From positions 1-5,416 of the forward strand of contig JAHHTY010000085.1 of assembly GCA_020024325.1 (NCBI GenBank): 5,416 bases of DNA, written 5' to 3'. Source of the DNA: Negativibacillus sp. Lineage in GTDB: Bacteria > Bacillota > Clostridia > Oscillospirales > Ruminococcaceae. Shown here piece after piece: positions 4,589 through 5,416 of this stretch. How positions within the stretch are numbered: the stretch's first letter is position 1; the number at the start of each line of letters is the position of its first letter. The notes below the pieces were generated by a model. It searched no databases. It saw only the letters and a program-made list of their open reading frames with translations, and was not told where the DNA came from. The translations under genes and the position numbers were made by a program.

Positions 4589-5416
4589 GTGGAAAAGACA
4601 AACGAAAAAATGGGTGTAATCAAAGACTATGCTGTTATAACAGTGGGTATTATGATTACCGCAATGGCAGTGTATTTCTTTATGATGCCTGCTAATATTA
4701 TTCTTGGAAGTATCACAGGTTTAGCAATCGTACTGGTTAACTTTATTCCGGTATCGGTTTCGGTAATGACCTTTATCCTAAATGTAATATGTCTTATAAT
4801 CGGTTTTGTCTTTGTGGGCAAAGAATTTGGCGGAAAGACCGTTTATACCTCAATTTTACTGCCGATTTTCTTGTACATATTTGAGATGATATTCCCGAAC
4901 AATCCTTCTTTAACAGGGGATGTAATTTTGGATACCATGTGTTGCATCATTCTTGTCAGCGTTGGTCAGTCTTTGATGTTTAATGCAAATGCCTCTTCGG
5001 GTGGACTAGACATAATTGCAAAAGTTTTGAATAAATATCTGCATTTGGAACTGGGAAAAGGTATCATGATTGTCGGTGTTCTCACCGTTGCCAGCACCAT
5101 TTTAGTATATGATACCAAAACTTTGGTAGTTGGTATCTTGGGTACTTATTTTAACGGTTTAATTTTGGACGAATATATCGACGGCTTCTCTCGCAGAAAA
5201 CGTGTTTGTATTCTTTCGGAAAAACATGAGGAGTTGGCAAATTATATCATGCACGATTTGCAGCGCGGCGTTACCCTGTATGATGCAAAAGGCGGTTATG
5301 ACGGTTCTGTAAAACAGGAAGTAGTCACAATTCTTGCTAAGAATGAATACGCACTCCTAATGAATTATATCCGCCAAAACGACCCGAAAGCATTTGTGAC
5401 TGTTAGCACAGTCAGC
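4589..5416 (+). CDS. YitT family membrane protein (DUF161 + DUF2179), 3' end cut by the window
   Basis: An integral membrane protein of the YitT family, whose biochemical role is not established. The 276 residues present are open to the window edge; family members are about 280-290 long, so only a short C-terminal piece is missing. Membrane segments appear at about 14-31, 37-53, 57-77, 86-102, 113-131 and 159-174. Hallmarks are the PANIILGSITGLAIV stretch (34-48) and the second-repeat signature SSGGLDIIAKVLNKYL (136-151). Residues 203-276 form the soluble DUF2179 domain: RRKRVCILSEKHEELANYI, then RGVTLYDAKGGYDG (226-239), then VVTILAKNEYALLMNYI and the start of the final strand. Start choice is GTG, with AGGGAGG upstream. 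It has its own promoter and a structured leader, separating it from the genes to the left. Confidence 0.92.
   Translation, partial: MEKTNEKMGVIKDYAVITVGIMITAMAVYFFMMPANIILGSITGLAIVLVNFIPVSVSVMTFILNVICLIIGFVFVGKEFGGKTVYTSILLPIFLYIFEMIFPNNPSLTGDVILDTMCCIILVSVGQSLMFNANASSGGLDIIAKVLNKYLHLELGKGIMIVGVLTVASTILVYDTKTLVVGILGTYFNGLILDEYIDGFSRRKRVCILSEKHEELANYIMHDLQRGVTLYDAKGGYDGSVKQEVVTILAKNEYALLMNYIRQNDPKAFVTVSTVS

Noticed and set aside
4627..4821. Minus-strand 64-residue open frame in the YitT family gene
   Set aside because: It is a shadow of the membrane-protein coding frame; the plus-strand frame shows clear family signatures and stays open to the window end.

Overview
The window looks like chromosomal DNA from a low-GC Gram-positive bacterium, most likely an anaerobic member of the Clostridia. 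The reasons are AT-rich intergenic DNA, strong purine-rich ribosome binding sites before every gene, vegetative sigma-A-type promoter hexamers, and protein families typical of that group (TrkA-type RCK proteins, an AI-2E family membrane protein, a YitT family protein). I see no rRNA, tRNA, CRISPR array, insertion sequence or phage gene.

Left part (1-1382, minus strand): two adjacent RCK-domain potassium-transport regulators of the TrkA/KtrA type, 213 and 219 residues, 26 bases apart and clearly cotranscribed leftward. Together they resemble one tandem-domain TrkA split into two genes. No membrane pore subunit (TrkH/KtrB) lies in the window; if linked, it is beyond the left edge. Bases 1-54 hold no gene start on the minus strand.

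Divergent intergenic region (1383-1700): AT-rich and without a gene. It holds a good minus-strand promoter for the RCK pair, a plausible plus-strand promoter for the next gene, a 14-bp perfect palindrome between them and a small inverted repeat in the RCK leader.

Middle part (1701-4395, plus strand): an unrecognised 123-residue, very acidic, membrane-anchored protein with a cysteine cluster, closed by a strong intrinsic terminator. Then follow a metallo-beta-lactamase-fold hydrolase, an AI-2E family polytopic membrane protein and a 78-residue two-helix membrane protein. The last three are closely spaced and probably form one unit; the gap after the terminator has almost no room for a separate promoter.

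Right part (4396-5416, plus strand): a near-consensus promoter, a leader of about 145 bases with two hairpins, and a YitT family membrane protein starting at GTG and running off the right edge.

Overall this is mostly ordinary housekeeping and envelope content. I do not see a convincing new multi-gene system. The items most worth a second look are the acidic cysteine-cluster protein, the asymmetry between the two RCK proteins, the palindrome in the divergent promoter region, and the structured leader before the YitT gene.
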